Assembly (NCBI GenBank): GCA_022843845.1
Contig: JALHMW010000001.1
Location: 62,001-126,000, forward strand
Source: Archangium sp.
Lineage (GTDB): Bacteria; Myxococcota; Myxococcia; Myxococcales; Myxococcaceae
Length of the DNA: 64,000 nucleotides
Direction of reading: 5' to 3'
Below, piece by piece: positions 49,788 through 59,181 of the stretch. A program made the translations under genes and the position numbers. The number at the start of each line of letters is the position of its first letter. Position 1 is the first letter of the stretch. The notes under the pieces were generated by a model, which had not been told where the DNA came from, did not search any database, and was given only the letters and a program-made list of their open reading frames with translations.

Positions 49788-50150
49788 TCAGTTTCGCGGA
49801 GCAACCTTCACCGTCCACGAGGCGCTGACTTCGCGACCATCGACGAGGAAGAGCTTCATGCTGATGGTGTGGACGCCAGCGCGTGGGAGCTGCCAACGGG
49901 CCGAGCTGCCGTTGCCCATCAGGGTGCCATCGCTGACCGTCCACTCGGGAGCCCGCACCGTCTCGGCGTCGTAGAGCGCTTCGAAGTCTTCGGTCGAGAA
50001 CTCGACGAAGTCTCCGGTGCCGCGCTCGCGAAGCAGCCCGTGGACCGAGGCGACATCGCCGGCCGAAGGCGGGAGGACGGCGTCGCTGCCGCCGCAGGCG
50101 ACGGTGAAGAGCGAGACGGCGAGCGCGAGGAGGACGATTCGGGTGTTCAT
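49788..50150 (-). CDS. Small putative lipoprotein
   Basis: A 120-residue protein with lipobox FTVACGG (C19). The mature part of about 100 residues has the beta-rich pattern of a small Ig-like fold: WTVSDGTLMGNG, a HTISMKLFLVDGREVSASWTV stretch. No known family. It is followed by a strong intrinsic terminator. The toxin-antitoxin genes are upstream in the same direction, separated by 57 bp. Confidence 0.75.
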   Translation of the reverse strand: MNTRIVLLALAVSLFTVACGGSDAVLPPSAGDVASVHGLLRERGTGDFVEFSTEDFEALYDAETVRAPEWTVSDGTLMGNGSSARWQLPRAGVHTISMKLFLVDGREVSASWTVKVAPRN

Positions 50151-50207
50151 GGCTGCGGGGGAGACCCACGCGCGCCGATTTGTGTGCAGGAAAAGTCGGC
50201 CAGACGC

Positions 50208-50636
50208 TCAGCCCGCAGAACTCCATGGATTCACGAGCCGAATGCCGAGATCTGTAAAGTCGCGCTCGTTGCGGGTGACCAGCGAAAGCCCATGGAGCCA
50301 TGCGGTCGAGGCCAGCAAGGCATCGAGCACGGGCAGCGGCCTGCCCTCACGTTCACGGGGGCCGGTCAGGGCGCCCCACCGACGCCAGGTGCGCACGTCG
50401 ACGGGAAGAATGCGCTCATGAAAGCGCTCGAAGATCTCGACCTCGATGAACGCTCGGAGCCTTTTCTGCCGCGCGCCATCTGGCAGCTTCGACAGGCCCT
50501 TCTCGAGTTCACCCACCGTGACTTCGCTCAGGAACAACGCGGACTCGTCGTGAAGCGCGATCCACTCGATGACTCGAGGATCTGCGCGCCGCTTCGTGAA
50601 CTCCGACACGACGCACGTATCGAGCAGGAAGCTCAC
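50208..50636 (-). CDS. PIN-domain toxin (VapC-like)
   Basis: VapC toxins are PIN-fold ribonucleases. The 142-residue protein starts MSFLLDTCVVSEF with the first acidic residue (D6), has a SEVTVGELEKGL segment with the conserved glutamate, a PVLDALLAS segment with the third acidic residue, and VTRNERDF near the end. All four positions expected for the acidic site are filled. The GTG start overlaps the antitoxin stop (GTGA). It is expected to be cytoplasmic. Confidence 0.9.
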   Translation of the reverse strand: MSFLLDTCVVSEFTKRRADPRVIEWIALHDESALFLSEVTVGELEKGLSKLPDGARQKRLRAFIEVEIFERFHERILPVDVRTWRRWGALTGPREREGRPLPVLDALLASTAWLHGLSLVTRNERDFTDLGIRLVNPWSSAG

Positions 50637-50884
50637 AGGTCGACCTTCCTCCCCGTGTCCTTCGAGCGCGAGAGATCGAGCGTCAGCCCGGCAACAGGGC
50701 TCTTCCGGAGCAACTCAGCGAGCGGCTTGCGAGTCCGTCGGCGGATGAGTGCTGCGTAGTCCTCCTCGGACATCACCACGAGGGCGGCCTTCCCCCGAAC
50801 CGTCACTCGCTGCGGTCCATCGCGCTCGGCCCGTCGCGCGAGTTCGCTGAACCGAGCCTTCGCATCTTGCAGCGCCCACGTCAT
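50633..50884 (-). CDS. Phd/YefM-type antitoxin
   Basis: An 83-residue protein with the Phd/YefM pattern: WALQDAKARFSELARRAERDGPQRVTVRGK and the VVMSEEDYAALI motif. The C-terminal part binds the toxin. It lies upstream of the PIN-domain toxin with a 4-base overlap. It is divergent from the helicase gene, whose start is about 147 bp away. Such pairs usually self-regulate from the promoter before the antitoxin. Confidence 0.9.
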   Translation of the reverse strand: MTWALQDAKARFSELARRAERDGPQRVTVRGKAALVVMSEEDYAALIRRRTRKPLAELLRKSPVAGLTLDLSRSKDTGRKVDL

Positions 50885-51031
50885 GAATCACCTCGTGTCG
50901 AACTGGTCAGACAGACTAGCTGGGGCGGGCAAAGCGCGAAAGGCCCCGGACCGACTGAAAGCGGGCCGTCAGCGTCGACGCCGCGATGGTGCTCGCGCGA
51001 CCTCGCTCCGGGCGATAGACCGGCCGGCTCC

Positions 51032-53557
51032 ATGACGACCCTCGCTGACCTGCTGCCGAAGAAGGGCGAGCCGAAGCTGACGGCCGACGCGGTGCTCGAT
51101 CGTTTCGTCACCTGGGTCAGCACGAGCGGGCTGACGCTCTACGGCCATCAGGAAGAGGCGATTCTCGAGCTCCTCGGCGGCAAGCATGTCGTGCTCGCGA
51201 CACCCACCGGCTCCGGCAAGTCGCTCGTCGCGCTCGCCCTGCACTTCCTCGCGATGGCCGAGGGCAAGAAGAGCATCTACACCTGCCCCATCAAGGCGCT
51301 GGTGAACGAGAAGTTCTTCGCGCTGTGCGACGCGTTCGGCGCCGAGAACGTCGGCATGATGACGGGCGACGCGGCGATCAACCGTGACGCGCCGATTCTG
51401 TGCTGCACCGCAGAGATCCTCTCGAACCTCGCGCTCCGCCAGCAGCGCATCGTCGCCGAGTGCGTCGTGATGGACGAGTTCCACTACTACGGCGACAAGG
51501 AGCGCGGCGTCGCGTGGCAGGTGCCGCTCATCTCGATGCCCGAGACGCAGTTCCTGTTGATGAGCGCGACGCTCGGCGATCTGACGGCGATCTCGACCTC
51601 GCTCACCGACATCACGAAGCGCGAGGTCGCCGAGGTCCGCAGCGCGCAACGCCCGGTGCCGCTGGAGTTCAGCTACTCCGAGAAGCCGCTCCACGAGATG
51701 ATCCAGGAGCTGCTCCGCGCCAATCGCATGCCGGTGTACCTGGTGAACTTCACCCAGCGATCGGCCGCGGAGCAGTCGCAGAACCTGATGTCGATCGACG
51801 TGTGTTCGAAGGAAGAGAAGGAGAAGCTCAAGGCGGCCCTCGTCGGCGCGCGCTTCGACACGCCGTTCGGCAAGGAGCTGAAGCGGCTGTTGCTCCACGG
51901 CATCGGGCTGCACCACGCCGGCCTGCTCCCCCGCTATCGCCGACTGGTCGAGCGCCTCGCCCAGCAGGGCATGCTCAAGGTCATCTCTGGCACCGACACG
52001 CTCGGCGTCGGCGTGAACGTGCCCATTCGCACGGTGCTCTTCACGCAGCTGTGCAAATTCGACGGCGAGAAGACCGGCGTGTTGTCGGTGCGCGACTTCA
52101 TGCAGATCTCTGGCCGCGCGGGCCGAAAGGGCTTCGACGACGTCGGCTACGTGGTGGCGCAGGCGCCGGCGCACGCCATCGAGAACCTCAAGCTCCAGCA
52201 GAAGAAGGCCGAGGGGAAGAAGAACGTCACCCTGCAGAAGCCGCCGACGAAGGGCTACGCCCACTGGGACGCGACGACCTTCGAGCGCCTGCGCACGTCA
52301 CTGCCCGAGAAGCTCGAGTCGCGCTTCACCATCACGCACGGGCTGATCGTCAGCCTGCTCCAGTCATACGAAGGCGCGGCGACGTCGGGGTACCGCAGGC
52401 TGGTGGAGCTCGTCGGCCTCTCGCACACCGGGCCCGGCACGCGCGTTCGGTTGCTCAAGCACGCGCGGCTGTTGCTGCGATCGCTCATCGGCGGCGGCAT
52501 CGTCATTCAGGAGAGGCGCACCGCGACCGCGCCTCCGACGTTGCGGGTCGCGCAGGGCCTGCAAGACAACTTCTCGCTCAACCACACGCTCTCGCTGTAC
52601 CTCGTCGAGACGCTCGCGGCGCTCGAGCCCGAGAAGGAGACGTGGCCGCTCGACGTGTTGTCGCTGGTCGAGTCGATCCTCGAGAACCCCGACGTGGTGT
52701 TGTGGGCGCAGGTCGACGCGGCGAAGGGCGAGAAGATCCGCGAGCTCAAGGCGCAAGGCGTCGAATACGATCAACGCATGGAGGAGCTCGAGAAGGTCAC
52801 CCACCCCAAGCCGAACGCCGAGTTCATCTACGGCACGTTCGACGAGTTCGCGAAGAAGCACCCGTGGGTGCAGCACGACAACGTTCGGCCCAAGTCGGTC
52901 GCGCGCGACATCTTCGAGCGGTGCATGACGTTCCCCGAGTACGTGAAGGAGTACGGCATTCAGCGCTCCGAGGGCGTGCTGCTGCGGTACCTGTCGGACG
53001 CGTACAAGACGCTGCTGCAGAACGTGCCCGAGACGGTGCGCACCGAGCCGCTCGAAGACATCGCCGCGTACCTGCTGACGACGATCAAACACACCGACTC
53101 GTCGCTGCTCGAAGAGTGGGAGTCGATGCGCGAGGGCCGAACGCTCGGGCTGGTGGTGCGCCCGGGTGAAGAGCTGCCGAAGCCGAAGAAGGATCTCGCG
53201 AAGGACCCGAAAGCGCTCAACGCGCGCGTGCGTGCCGAGCTGCACCAGACGGTCAAGCTGCTGGCGAAGAAGGACTACGAGGAGCTGGTGGAGCTGCAGA
53301 CCGAGTGGACGGTGGATCGCCTCGAGCAGGCCATGGCGCCGTACTGGGCCGAGCGGCAGACCATCGACACCACGCCGCGCGCCCGCCAACCGAAGTGGAC
53401 GGTGCTGGAGCCCGACGGCCCGCGACGGTGGACGGTGAAGCAGTCGCTGCTCGATCTCGAAGGCGAGCCTGACTGGTTCATCGAAGGCCTGGTCGATCTC
53501 ACCGATCGGCCCGACGTCGATGGCGCCCTCGTCGTGGTGAGGCACATCGGCCGATGA
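51032..53557 (+). CDS. DExH-box helicase with DUF3516 C-terminal domain
   Basis: An 841-residue helicase of the Ski2/HelY-like group. Walker A is in LATPTGSGKSLVAL, the DExH box is MDEFHYYGD, and motif III is LMSATLG. The later GTDTLGVGVNVP and QISGRAGRKG are motifs V and VI. The C-terminal part (from about residue 430) has the DUF3516 pattern seen in actinobacterial and myxobacterial helicases. Such proteins unwind RNA or DNA with ATP; the exact role in this group is not established. The ATG at 51032 has no clear ribosome site. The stop overlaps the next start (ATGA). Confidence 0.88.
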   Translation: MTTLADLLPKKGEPKLTADAVLDRFVTWVSTSGLTLYGHQEEAILELLGGKHVVLATPTGSGKSLVALALHFLAMAEGKKSIYTCPIKALVNEKFFALCDAFGAENVGMMTGDAAINRDAPILCCTAEILSNLALRQQRIVAECVVMDEFHYYGDKERGVAWQVPLISMPETQFLLMSATLGDLTAISTSLTDITKREVAEVRSAQRPVPLEFSYSEKPLHEMIQELLRANRMPVYLVNFTQRSAAEQSQNLMSIDVCSKEEKEKLKAALVGARFDTPFGKELKRLLLHGIGLHHAGLLPRYRRLVERLAQQGMLKVISGTDTLGVGVNVPIRTVLFTQLCKFDGEKTGVLSVRDFMQISGRAGRKGFDDVGYVVAQAPAHAIENLKLQQKKAEGKKNVTLQKPPTKGYAHWDATTFERLRTSLPEKLESRFTITHGLIVSLLQSYEGAATSGYRRLVELVGLSHTGPGTRVRLLKHARLLLRSLIGGGIVIQERRTATAPPTLRVAQGLQDNFSLNHTLSLYLVETLAALEPEKETWPLDVLSLVESILENPDVVLWAQVDAAKGEKIRELKAQGVEYDQRMEELEKVTHPKPNAEFIYGTFDEFAKKHPWVQHDNVRPKSVARDIFERCMTFPEYVKEYGIQRSEGVLLRYLSDAYKTLLQNVPETVRTEPLEDIAAYLLTTIKHTDSSLLEEWESMREGRTLGLVVRPGEELPKPKKDLAKDPKALNARVRAELHQTVKLLAKKDYEELVELQTEWTVDRLEQAMAPYWAERQTIDTTPRARQPKWTVLEPDGPRRWTVKQSLLDLEGEPDWFIEGLVDLTDRPDVDGALVVVRHIGR

Positions 53558-54684
53558 TTCGCGCCTTCGTGTTGCATTCACCCTCTCGCCGCCTTGGGTG
53601 GCTCTGCTTTCTCGCGCTCGGGTCGGTCGTCGCAGCGTCTCTCGGACATCTCCTCAAACCAGCGTTTCTCGAGGGCGTCGACGACCTGCCGGGGCTGCCT
53701 TTCGCCGCGATGATGCGGTGGGACGCGGGCTGGTACGGCTCCATCGCGAAGGACGGGTATTGGCTGTCACCCGGCAAACAGTCTCCGGTTGCGTACTTTC
53801 CGCTCTATCCACTGTTGATTCGTGCTGCGGCGTGGACCGGCGCGAACCGCTGGGTCGCCGCGGCGCTGCTGTCGTTCGGCGCGGGCATCGGTGGCCTGTT
53901 GGCGCTTCGCCGGTGGCTGGGCCGCGTCGCGCCGGCGCAGGCGACGACCGCGTGGCTGTTGGTCGTGAGCTATCCGTACACCTGTTACCTGTACGGCGTC
54001 GTCTACTCCGATGCGCTGTTCCTCCTGCTCGTCGTCGGCGCGTTCCTCGCGCTCGAATCCGATTCGCCCATCGCGGCGACGTTTCTGGGAGCGCTGGCGA
54101 CTGCGTGTCGGCCCGTCGCGCCGGCGGTCGTCGTCGGGCTCACCCTGCGCAGCCTCGAGCGTCGGCGGCGCGCGGGTCTGCCGATTCGCCTGCTCGATCT
54201 CGTCCCGGGGCTCTCAGGGCTTGGACTGCTCGCGTATATGTTCTTCCTTCAGCAGCAGTTCGGCGATCCCCTCGCGTTCGCGCACGTGCAGAGCGCGCCT
54301 GGCTGGGAAAGCGCGTCTGGCTGGAGCCTGGTGTTCAAGTCCGAGTGGTGGCACCACATGCGCGTCGACCACTGGACGGTCAAGCTGCGCCTGGGCGCGC
54401 ACGCCTTCGTCACGCTTGGAGCCGTCGCCCTGATCCCCTCGGTCTTTCGCCGGCTCGGCTGGGGCTACGGCGCCTACGTGCTCCTCGTGCTCGCCATGCC
54501 GGCCGCCTCGTCGAAGGACTTGCAGGGCATGGGCCGGTATGCGCTCGCGGCGTTTCCGGTCTTCGTGCCGCTGGCCGGTTGGCTCGACGAATGGGGCGGC
54601 TTGAGAGACCTGTTGCTCGTCGTCCTTGCGGCGGGGTTGGCGGTCACGGCTGCCCTCTGGGGAACCGGCGCCTACGTCGCGTAG
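53554..54684 (+). CDS. PIG-V/GT-C-like mannosyltransferase-type membrane protein
   Basis: A 376-residue membrane protein with about ten hydrophobic segments. Typical PIG-V features are MRWDAGWYGSIAKDGY (the first loop, with the acidic-aromatic motif), YFPLYPLLIRAA and GMGRYALAAFPVF. The family transfers a mannose to a lipid-linked acceptor from a polyprenyl-phosphate donor. Here the acceptor is unknown. It overlaps the helicase stop by 4 bp, which is odd for unrelated functions. The surface glycan locus continues downstream. Confidence 0.8.
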   Translation: MIRAFVLHSPSRRLGWLCFLALGSVVAASLGHLLKPAFLEGVDDLPGLPFAAMMRWDAGWYGSIAKDGYWLSPGKQSPVAYFPLYPLLIRAAAWTGANRWVAAALLSFGAGIGGLLALRRWLGRVAPAQATTAWLLVVSYPYTCYLYGVVYSDALFLLLVVGAFLALESDSPIAATFLGALATACRPVAPAVVVGLTLRSLERRRRAGLPIRLLDLVPGLSGLGLLAYMFFLQQQFGDPLAFAHVQSAPGWESASGWSLVFKSEWWHHMRVDHWTVKLRLGAHAFVTLGAVALIPSVFRRLGWGYGAYVLLVLAMPAASSKDLQGMGRYALAAFPVFVPLAGWLDEWGGLRDLLLVVLAAGLAVTAALWGTGAYVA

Positions 54685-54765
54685 CGCCCAACGCCGCCCG
54701 GCACAGCGCTGCTTTCACACCACACCTCGCGATGGTAGGAGCCGCGCGTCGTCGGCTGTCCCCGC

Positions 54766-56193
54766 ATGGTCTTCTCCTCGCTCCTCTTTCTCTTCGTCTT
54801 CTTGCCGCTCTCCCTCGGCTCGTATTTCCTCATCCCTGCCCGGCGACTGCCCCTTCGAAATCTGCACCTGCTGATCTTCAGCCTTGTCTTCTACGCATGG
54901 GGCGAACCCCGGCTGATCTGGTGCATGCTCGTCTGCGTTCTGGCGAATTGGCTCGGAGCCCGCGCCATCGCAGCAACGGCTCAGCAGCCATGGCGGCGTC
55001 GAGTGGCGCTCGCCACCACGCTCACCGTCAGCCTGGGCATGCTGGTGGTCTTCAAGTACGCGGCCTTCGCCATCTCGAATTGGAACGCGGTAGCAGTGCT
55101 GTGGGGCGGCGCGCCGCTCGCCCCGAACCTCGCGGCATCGCTCATCATGCCGATCGGCATCAGCTTCTATACGTTTCAAGCCGTCAGCTACACGCTCGAC
55201 GTGTATTGGAAAAAGGTCGAACCCACCCCGAGCCTGACCGACTTCGCCGCCTACGTGACGATGTTCCCCCAGCTCGTCGCGGGGCCCATCGTTCGGTACG
55301 AGACGGTCATGGATGAGCTGCGAAGCCGCACCGTCGATGTCGACGACTTCGCGGTGGGCGTCCGGCGATTCCTGGTGGGGCTGCTGAAGAAGGTCATCCT
55401 CGCCAACGCGCTGGCGGGGCCAGCCGACACAATCTTCGCTCTCGGCGCGCCCGCGCTCGATGCGCCGCTCGCGTGGCTGGGTATCACGTGTTACGCATTG
55501 CAAATCTACTTCGACTTCAGCGCCTACTCAGACATGGCGATTGGCATGGGTCGAATGTTCGGCTTCCACTTTCTCGAGAACTTCGACCACCCCTACCGCG
55601 CGAGCTCGGTGCGCGACTTCTGGCATCGCTGGCACATCTCACTCTCGACCTGGTTCCGCGACTATCTCTTCATTCCGTTGGGAGGGAGCCGGGGCAGCCA
55701 ACGACGGACCTTCGTCAATCTGTGGCTGGTGTTCTTGATCTGTGGCCTCTGGCACGGCGCCAGTTGGACGTTCGTGGTCTGGGGCGCCTTTCACGGCACC
55801 TTCCTGGTCCTCGAGCGCACACGGCTGGGTCGGGCCCTCGCCGCGCTGCCGAAGCCGGTGCAGCACCTGTACACGCTCCTCGTGGTGCTCATCGGGTGGG
55901 TCTTCTTTCGAGCCGAGAACCTGCCTGCAGCCTTCATCTTCCTGAAGGCGATGGCAGGTGCCGGCTCGGGCGCCGGACCGGCCGTCGCAGAGATCGTCGA
56001 TTCGTTCACGGCGCTCCTCATCGGGGTGGGCCTGATTGGAGCCTCGGGTGTTCCCGCTCGGGTGGGCAGTTGGGCATTGACTCGCCCGTCGCTCAACGTT
56101 GCCCTCGCTGCGGCGACAGCCCTTGCGTTCCTGGTCGCGCAGGCGCTGTTGCTCAACGGCTCGTACAACCCGTTCATCTATTTCCGGTTCTGA
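54766..56193 (+). CDS. MBOAT-family O-acyltransferase (AlgI-like)
   Basis: The protein (475 residues) is an integral membrane O-acyltransferase of the AlgI type. The motif near the catalytic site is DFWHRWHISLSTWFRDYLF; the catalytic histidine is in the CGLWHGASWTFVVWG segment. The MFPQLVAGPIVRY loop is typical of the family. It acts with an AlgJ/AlgX-like partner, which follows directly, to add acetyl groups to polysaccharides outside the membrane. The start ATG has no strong ribosome site. Confidence 0.93.
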   Translation: MVFSSLLFLFVFLPLSLGSYFLIPARRLPLRNLHLLIFSLVFYAWGEPRLIWCMLVCVLANWLGARAIAATAQQPWRRRVALATTLTVSLGMLVVFKYAAFAISNWNAVAVLWGGAPLAPNLAASLIMPIGISFYTFQAVSYTLDVYWKKVEPTPSLTDFAAYVTMFPQLVAGPIVRYETVMDELRSRTVDVDDFAVGVRRFLVGLLKKVILANALAGPADTIFALGAPALDAPLAWLGITCYALQIYFDFSAYSDMAIGMGRMFGFHFLENFDHPYRASSVRDFWHRWHISLSTWFRDYLFIPLGGSRGSQRRTFVNLWLVFLICGLWHGASWTFVVWGAFHGTFLVLERTRLGRALAALPKPVQHLYTLLVVLIGWVFFRAENLPAAFIFLKAMAGAGSGAGPAVAEIVDSFTALLIGVGLIGASGVPARVGSWALTRPSLNVALAAATALAFLVAQALLLNGSYNPFIYFRF

Positions 56194-56194
56194 C

Positions 56195-57319
56195 ATGCGA
56201 GCCCTGAAGCACGTCTGGGTGGCATTGTTCGCGGCCGGCATCTGCATGCCTGCGATGGGGTTGTTGATCGAGCCAGACGCCAGGCGCTTCGCCGAGGTGG
56301 AGCGCCGCGCACCAGACGGCTGCGCCATCGCCCTCGATGACAAGCTCCAGGCGAATGTCACGAAGTGCCTCGAAGACCGGGTGCTGTTCCGCTTCGAGTT
56401 GCTGAAGGGGCTGAGCCGCCTCGTCTACCTCACAGGCAGCTCGCCCAAGCCGGCGCTGGGGGTGCCTGGTCGCGGCCCCTGGTTGTTCCTCGGAGATTTC
56501 TACGATGCCGGCATCAGCAAGTACCGGGGCATCAACGGATACTTCGAGGCGCCGTTGAGCCGCGTGCCGCAGTTGCTCTCGGTCGCGAGCGCCACGCAGC
56601 GGCAGGGCGTGCCGCTCTCGATCTTCTTCGTACCTGACAAACACCGCGCCTACGCAGATCGGTTACCGACATGGCTTCGCGCCGACCCCCGGCCCTCACG
56701 CATGACGAGAACCGTCGAGGCGCTTCGCGCAGAGCACGTCGAGGCCTTCGAGCTCTCTGACGCCGTTGCCTGGGCGCGACACGAGTTCGACCCTCGGCCG
56801 GTCTACGGCGAGACCGACTCTCATTGGAACGTGCTGGGTGCGTTCGGCGCGGCGCGGCAGATCGCGGGGCACCTCACCGCGACGGTCGAAGGCGACGGTG
56901 CGTTCCCGCTCACCGTCGCGTCGGTCGTCGTGGCCCCCTCCGAGGTGGGCGACGTGGCGCGCTTTCTCCAGCTCACGGTCCCGACCAGCCGATTCGAGTT
57001 GGCGTACGCCCCCCCCGCGCAGCCCGTAAAGCAGCGCATGCAAGGCGTCGAACAGACGCTGAGCCCCCACTTTCGGATCATCGGGGCCATGCAGCCCGTT
57101 CTCATCGTCAACGACCGGGCGCCGATCTCGAAGCGCGTGCTCTTCTTGCGAGACTCGATGGGCGACTGTCTGAGCGAGGTGACGAATCAGCTCTTCACGG
57201 AGTCGATTCACCTTCACTACGAGGCCCTCTTCTCGGTGAAGTCGATCGCGCTCGAAGCGCTGCTCGACGAGTTCAAGCCCGACGCGGTGGTGGTGGTGAT
57301 GGTCGAGCGCACGCTCTGA
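56195..57319 (+). CDS. AlgJ/AlgX-like SGNH acetyltransferase
   Basis: A 374-residue exported or membrane-anchored protein with a single hydrophobic segment at the start (WVALFAAGICMPAMGL). The D-x-H motif is TDSHWN and the serine motif is RDSMGD, as in AlgJ, AlgX and related SGNH-fold O-acetyltransferases. It starts one base after the AlgI-like gene stop. The pair is expected to O-acetylate a surface polysaccharide: the MBOAT protein passes the acyl group through the membrane and this protein adds it to the glycan. The 3' end overlaps the convergent LtaS-like gene by 47 bp. Confidence 0.85.
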   Translation: MRALKHVWVALFAAGICMPAMGLLIEPDARRFAEVERRAPDGCAIALDDKLQANVTKCLEDRVLFRFELLKGLSRLVYLTGSSPKPALGVPGRGPWLFLGDFYDAGISKYRGINGYFEAPLSRVPQLLSVASATQRQGVPLSIFFVPDKHRAYADRLPTWLRADPRPSRMTRTVEALRAEHVEAFELSDAVAWARHEFDPRPVYGETDSHWNVLGAFGAARQIAGHLTATVEGDGAFPLTVASVVVAPSEVGDVARFLQLTVPTSRFELAYAPPAQPVKQRMQGVEQTLSPHFRIIGAMQPVLIVNDRAPISKRVLFLRDSMGDCLSEVTNQLFTESIHLHYEALFSVKSIALEALLDEFKPDAVVVVMVERTL

Positions 57320-59165
57320 GGCTGGGTTCAGAGGCCGCCGAGCCCGTCGAGTCCGACGCCTTCGGGCAGATGTGCACGCGCCCGTCGCCCCAGTGTTCCG
57401 TCAGCACGGTGGTGATCAGCGAGAAGAGCCCTTCGTGGCGCAGACGACCCGTGCCCGGGGGCGGCGAGAGGCCGGGGAGCAACCCGGCCTTCGCAGCAAA
57501 CCGGTCGAGCAGCGCCTGGTCACGCGAGATGATGTGCAGCGGTGTATTGAGCGATTGCGCACCCACGACTGCCGCCACGTCCGAGTCGAAGTTCTCGTCG
57601 GTCGTTCGCTCGATGAGGGGCTGGTGATCTCCGAGCATGATGAAGACGCCATCGTTGGTCACCTCGTCGAGGATGAAGTCAGTCAGCACGCGCCACTCGT
57701 AGTCGACGGCCTCGACGTAGCTGCGCGGCTTTCCTTCGGGCACCTGCTCCAGCCCCGGCAGTGGCACGGGTGGAATCGGAACGATGGCTGCCTCGTCACT
57801 CAACGTGCGCCAGTCGGCCACATAGGGAATGAACACCCATTTGTGGTGCGTCGAGACCGACATGAAAAATGAGAAGTACGGCGCTTCAGCCTTCCGCAGC
57901 ACGTCCTCCCGGTACTTCGAGAGGCTCCACTGATCGGGTATCTGCCCCCAGTCATACAGCGGACCGTGGTAGCCAAGATCAGGCCCATCGATCATCACGT
58001 CGCGGCGGAAGATGTCGAGCCGTTTGAGGCCGGGACGCTCACGGTTCCCTGGCTGCAGCGCCAGCGTGGAGTAGCCCTGCGCCTTGAAGAAGCCGGTCAG
58101 CGTCGTCAGCCGGGCTGAGACCTTCTCCATCGCGGTGTACAGCGATGGCCGGTCGAGCAGCAGCCCCGTCTGCACCGAGCCGATGCTCAGCCAGGAACGG
58201 CCTCCGAAGATGGGCGCGCGGCTGTAGCCGGTACGGGCGTGGAGCCCTGCGTCGGCAAGCCGCTGCTCGACCCGCTGGGTCATCGCGCGAAAGACCGGCG
58301 CCATGGCCGGATCAGAGATCAGGCGCTGGCCGTAGGCCTCGATCATCAACAGGTGAACCCTGGGGCGCTTGACCAGCTTCACCTCGAGCGCGGCGTCGTA
58401 GCGGCGATCGGCCACCTTCCCCGCGATGGCCGCCAGCTGGGCGCGCCGCTCGAGCGACGTCAGCCAGTTGTCGTAGAGCGCCTTCGTCGGCACCTGCATC
58501 ACCGGGTCGTTCCGAGCGACGCCAAACCAGGCCAGCGACGCGGCGCACCAGACGCACGCCGCGACCAGGGTCTGCGCGAGACGGGGCGACGAGCGCTCGA
58601 GCGCGACGAGCCGCACGTGCGCCAGTCCCCACCAGGCTCCGAGCCCGACCAGCACGACCGCGAGCACCAGCCCCAGCACTGCGCCGGCCATCACCACCGA
58701 CCCTCGTGAGTCGGCCAGGAAGTGCAGCAGGTTCAACGCCAGCGTCGTGTCTTCCCAGAGCGCCGCGGGCGTCTGAAACGCCCATTGGTAGGCGTGGTGG
58801 TACACCAACCCCAGGGTTGCCACGGCGTAGGCACCACCGAACACGGCGGGCAGCCACCTGCTGAGCCGACGCCGCGAGGCAAGCACGACCGCGGTGACCA
58901 TCAGCAGCCACTCACCCGACACGCGAAAGACGTCGCCGTTCGGCCGCCGAACGACGAGGGCCTTGAGGTACTCCCACGCGCTCAGCCAATCGAAGCCAAA
59001 GGCGCCGCGAGGGTGCTCACTCGGCGTCAAGGGCTGCCAGTCATGGCGTGCGTCGCTCAGGGCGAAGGCCGGAACGAAGAGCAACAGGTCGAACAGCACC
59101 AGCCAGGCGACGATCAGCAGAAGAGGAGGACGCCTGCCGAACGGTGGGGCCGCCGCCGAGGTCAT
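57273..59165 (-). CDS. LtaS/sulfatase-superfamily membrane enzyme
   Basis: A 630-residue protein with about five N-terminal membrane segments and a large external catalytic domain. The external part starts with a LMIEAYGQ strand in the place of the E-S-F metal motif, keeps the GGRSWLSIG serine/threonine nucleophile area, STHHKW and GDHQP (metal-binding DH). This fold covers LTA synthases, phosphoethanolamine and phosphoglycerol transferases and sulfatases; the exact reaction is unclear. Transfer of a polar head group to the glycan is the best guess given the neighbours. The C-terminal tail past the domain is Pro/Arg-rich. Confidence 0.8.
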   Translation of the reverse strand: MTSAAAPPFGRRPPLLLIVAWLVLFDLLLFVPAFALSDARHDWQPLTPSEHPRGAFGFDWLSAWEYLKALVVRRPNGDVFRVSGEWLLMVTAVVLASRRRLSRWLPAVFGGAYAVATLGLVYHHAYQWAFQTPAALWEDTTLALNLLHFLADSRGSVVMAGAVLGLVLAVVLVGLGAWWGLAHVRLVALERSSPRLAQTLVAACVWCAASLAWFGVARNDPVMQVPTKALYDNWLTSLERRAQLAAIAGKVADRRYDAALEVKLVKRPRVHLLMIEAYGQRLISDPAMAPVFRAMTQRVEQRLADAGLHARTGYSRAPIFGGRSWLSIGSVQTGLLLDRPSLYTAMEKVSARLTTLTGFFKAQGYSTLALQPGNRERPGLKRLDIFRRDVMIDGPDLGYHGPLYDWGQIPDQWSLSKYREDVLRKAEAPYFSFFMSVSTHHKWVFIPYVADWRTLSDEAAIVPIPPVPLPGLEQVPEGKPRSYVEAVDYEWRVLTDFILDEVTNDGVFIMLGDHQPLIERTTDENFDSDVAAVVGAQSLNTPLHIISRDQALLDRFAAKAGLLPGLSPPPGTGRLRHEGLFSLITTVLTEHWGDGRVHICPKASDSTGSAASEPSLRACARPSPPPPRRA

Positions 59166-59181
59166 CGGTGGAAGCGGCGGT

